Source of the DNA: JBGTNQ01 sp964646785
GTDB lineage: Bacteria; Patescibacteriota; Minisyncoccia; Phycocordibacterales; Zambryskibacteraceae
Direction: 5' to 3'
Length of the DNA stretch: 14,166 bases
Assembly: GCA_964646785.1 (NCBI GenBank)
Contig: CAZYGU010000022.1
Span: 1 to 14,166, forward strand
The notes below the pieces were generated by a model. That model was not told the origin of the DNA. It ran no database searches and saw only the letters and a program-made list of their open reading frames with translations. Shown piece by piece: positions 14,152-14,166 of this stretch (position 1 is the stretch's first letter; the number at the start of each line of letters is the position of its first letter). The translations under genes and the position numbers were made by a program.

Positions 14152-14166
14152 TGTTGTTTTTAACAA

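Overview
The window reads as a chromosome segment from a small-genome bacterium, most likely a member of the Candidate Phyla Radiation (Patescibacteria, Parcubacteria-like). The grounds are short housekeeping proteins, AT-rich DNA, mostly weak or absent Shine-Dalgarno sites, the standard genetic code (TAG and TAA both end real genes), and two very large secreted multidomain proteins. Both end in a peptidoglycan-binding domain of the form I associate with Parcubacteria (TGYFG...AVK.FQ...SSG...TGYG/TGFG..VG.KT). The lineage is an inference from style, not a phylogenetic result.

Layout. Positions 6-2549 (+) encode a secreted beta-helix / Ig-like / peptidoglycan-binding protein. It converges through a shared terminator on the ribosomal pair rplT and rpmI (2611-3154, -). 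A 288-base non-coding stretch (3155-3442) with several competing inverted repeats leads into a second, 1657-residue secreted protein (3443-8416, +). That protein carries two SH3-like domains, four Ig-like domains, a BP74-like domain, an unrecognised helical domain, a beta-helix and a terminal peptidoglycan-binding domain. A perfect 20-bp bidirectional terminator separates it from infC (8482-9003, -), which starts with TTG. The usual infC-rpmI-rplT order is therefore kept on the minus strand but split by the giant oppositely oriented gene.

From 9110 to 11110 lie two compact cassettes, visibly richer in G+C than their surroundings, each with a TTGACA promoter, a GGAGACT-type ribosome site and its own terminator. 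One encodes a 126-residue orphan protein (9153-9533). The other encodes a small membrane protein (10748-10996) interrupted by an in-frame TAG. A DoxX-like membrane protein (9653-10612) sits between them.

The right end is a protein quality-control cluster: tmRNA (11110-11503, -) with an unusual 26-codon tag frame, its partner smpB (11582-12028, -), and, divergently across a 127-base spacer, ftsH (12156-14087, +). SmpB and tmRNA rescue stalled ribosomes and tag the nascent chain; FtsH is a membrane AAA+ protease of the kind that can degrade tagged proteins. The most interesting items are the split IF3 operon, the structured leader before the giant gene, the 162-bp in-frame direct repeat that brackets a domain inside the giant gene, the two orphan cassettes, and the long tmRNA tag.
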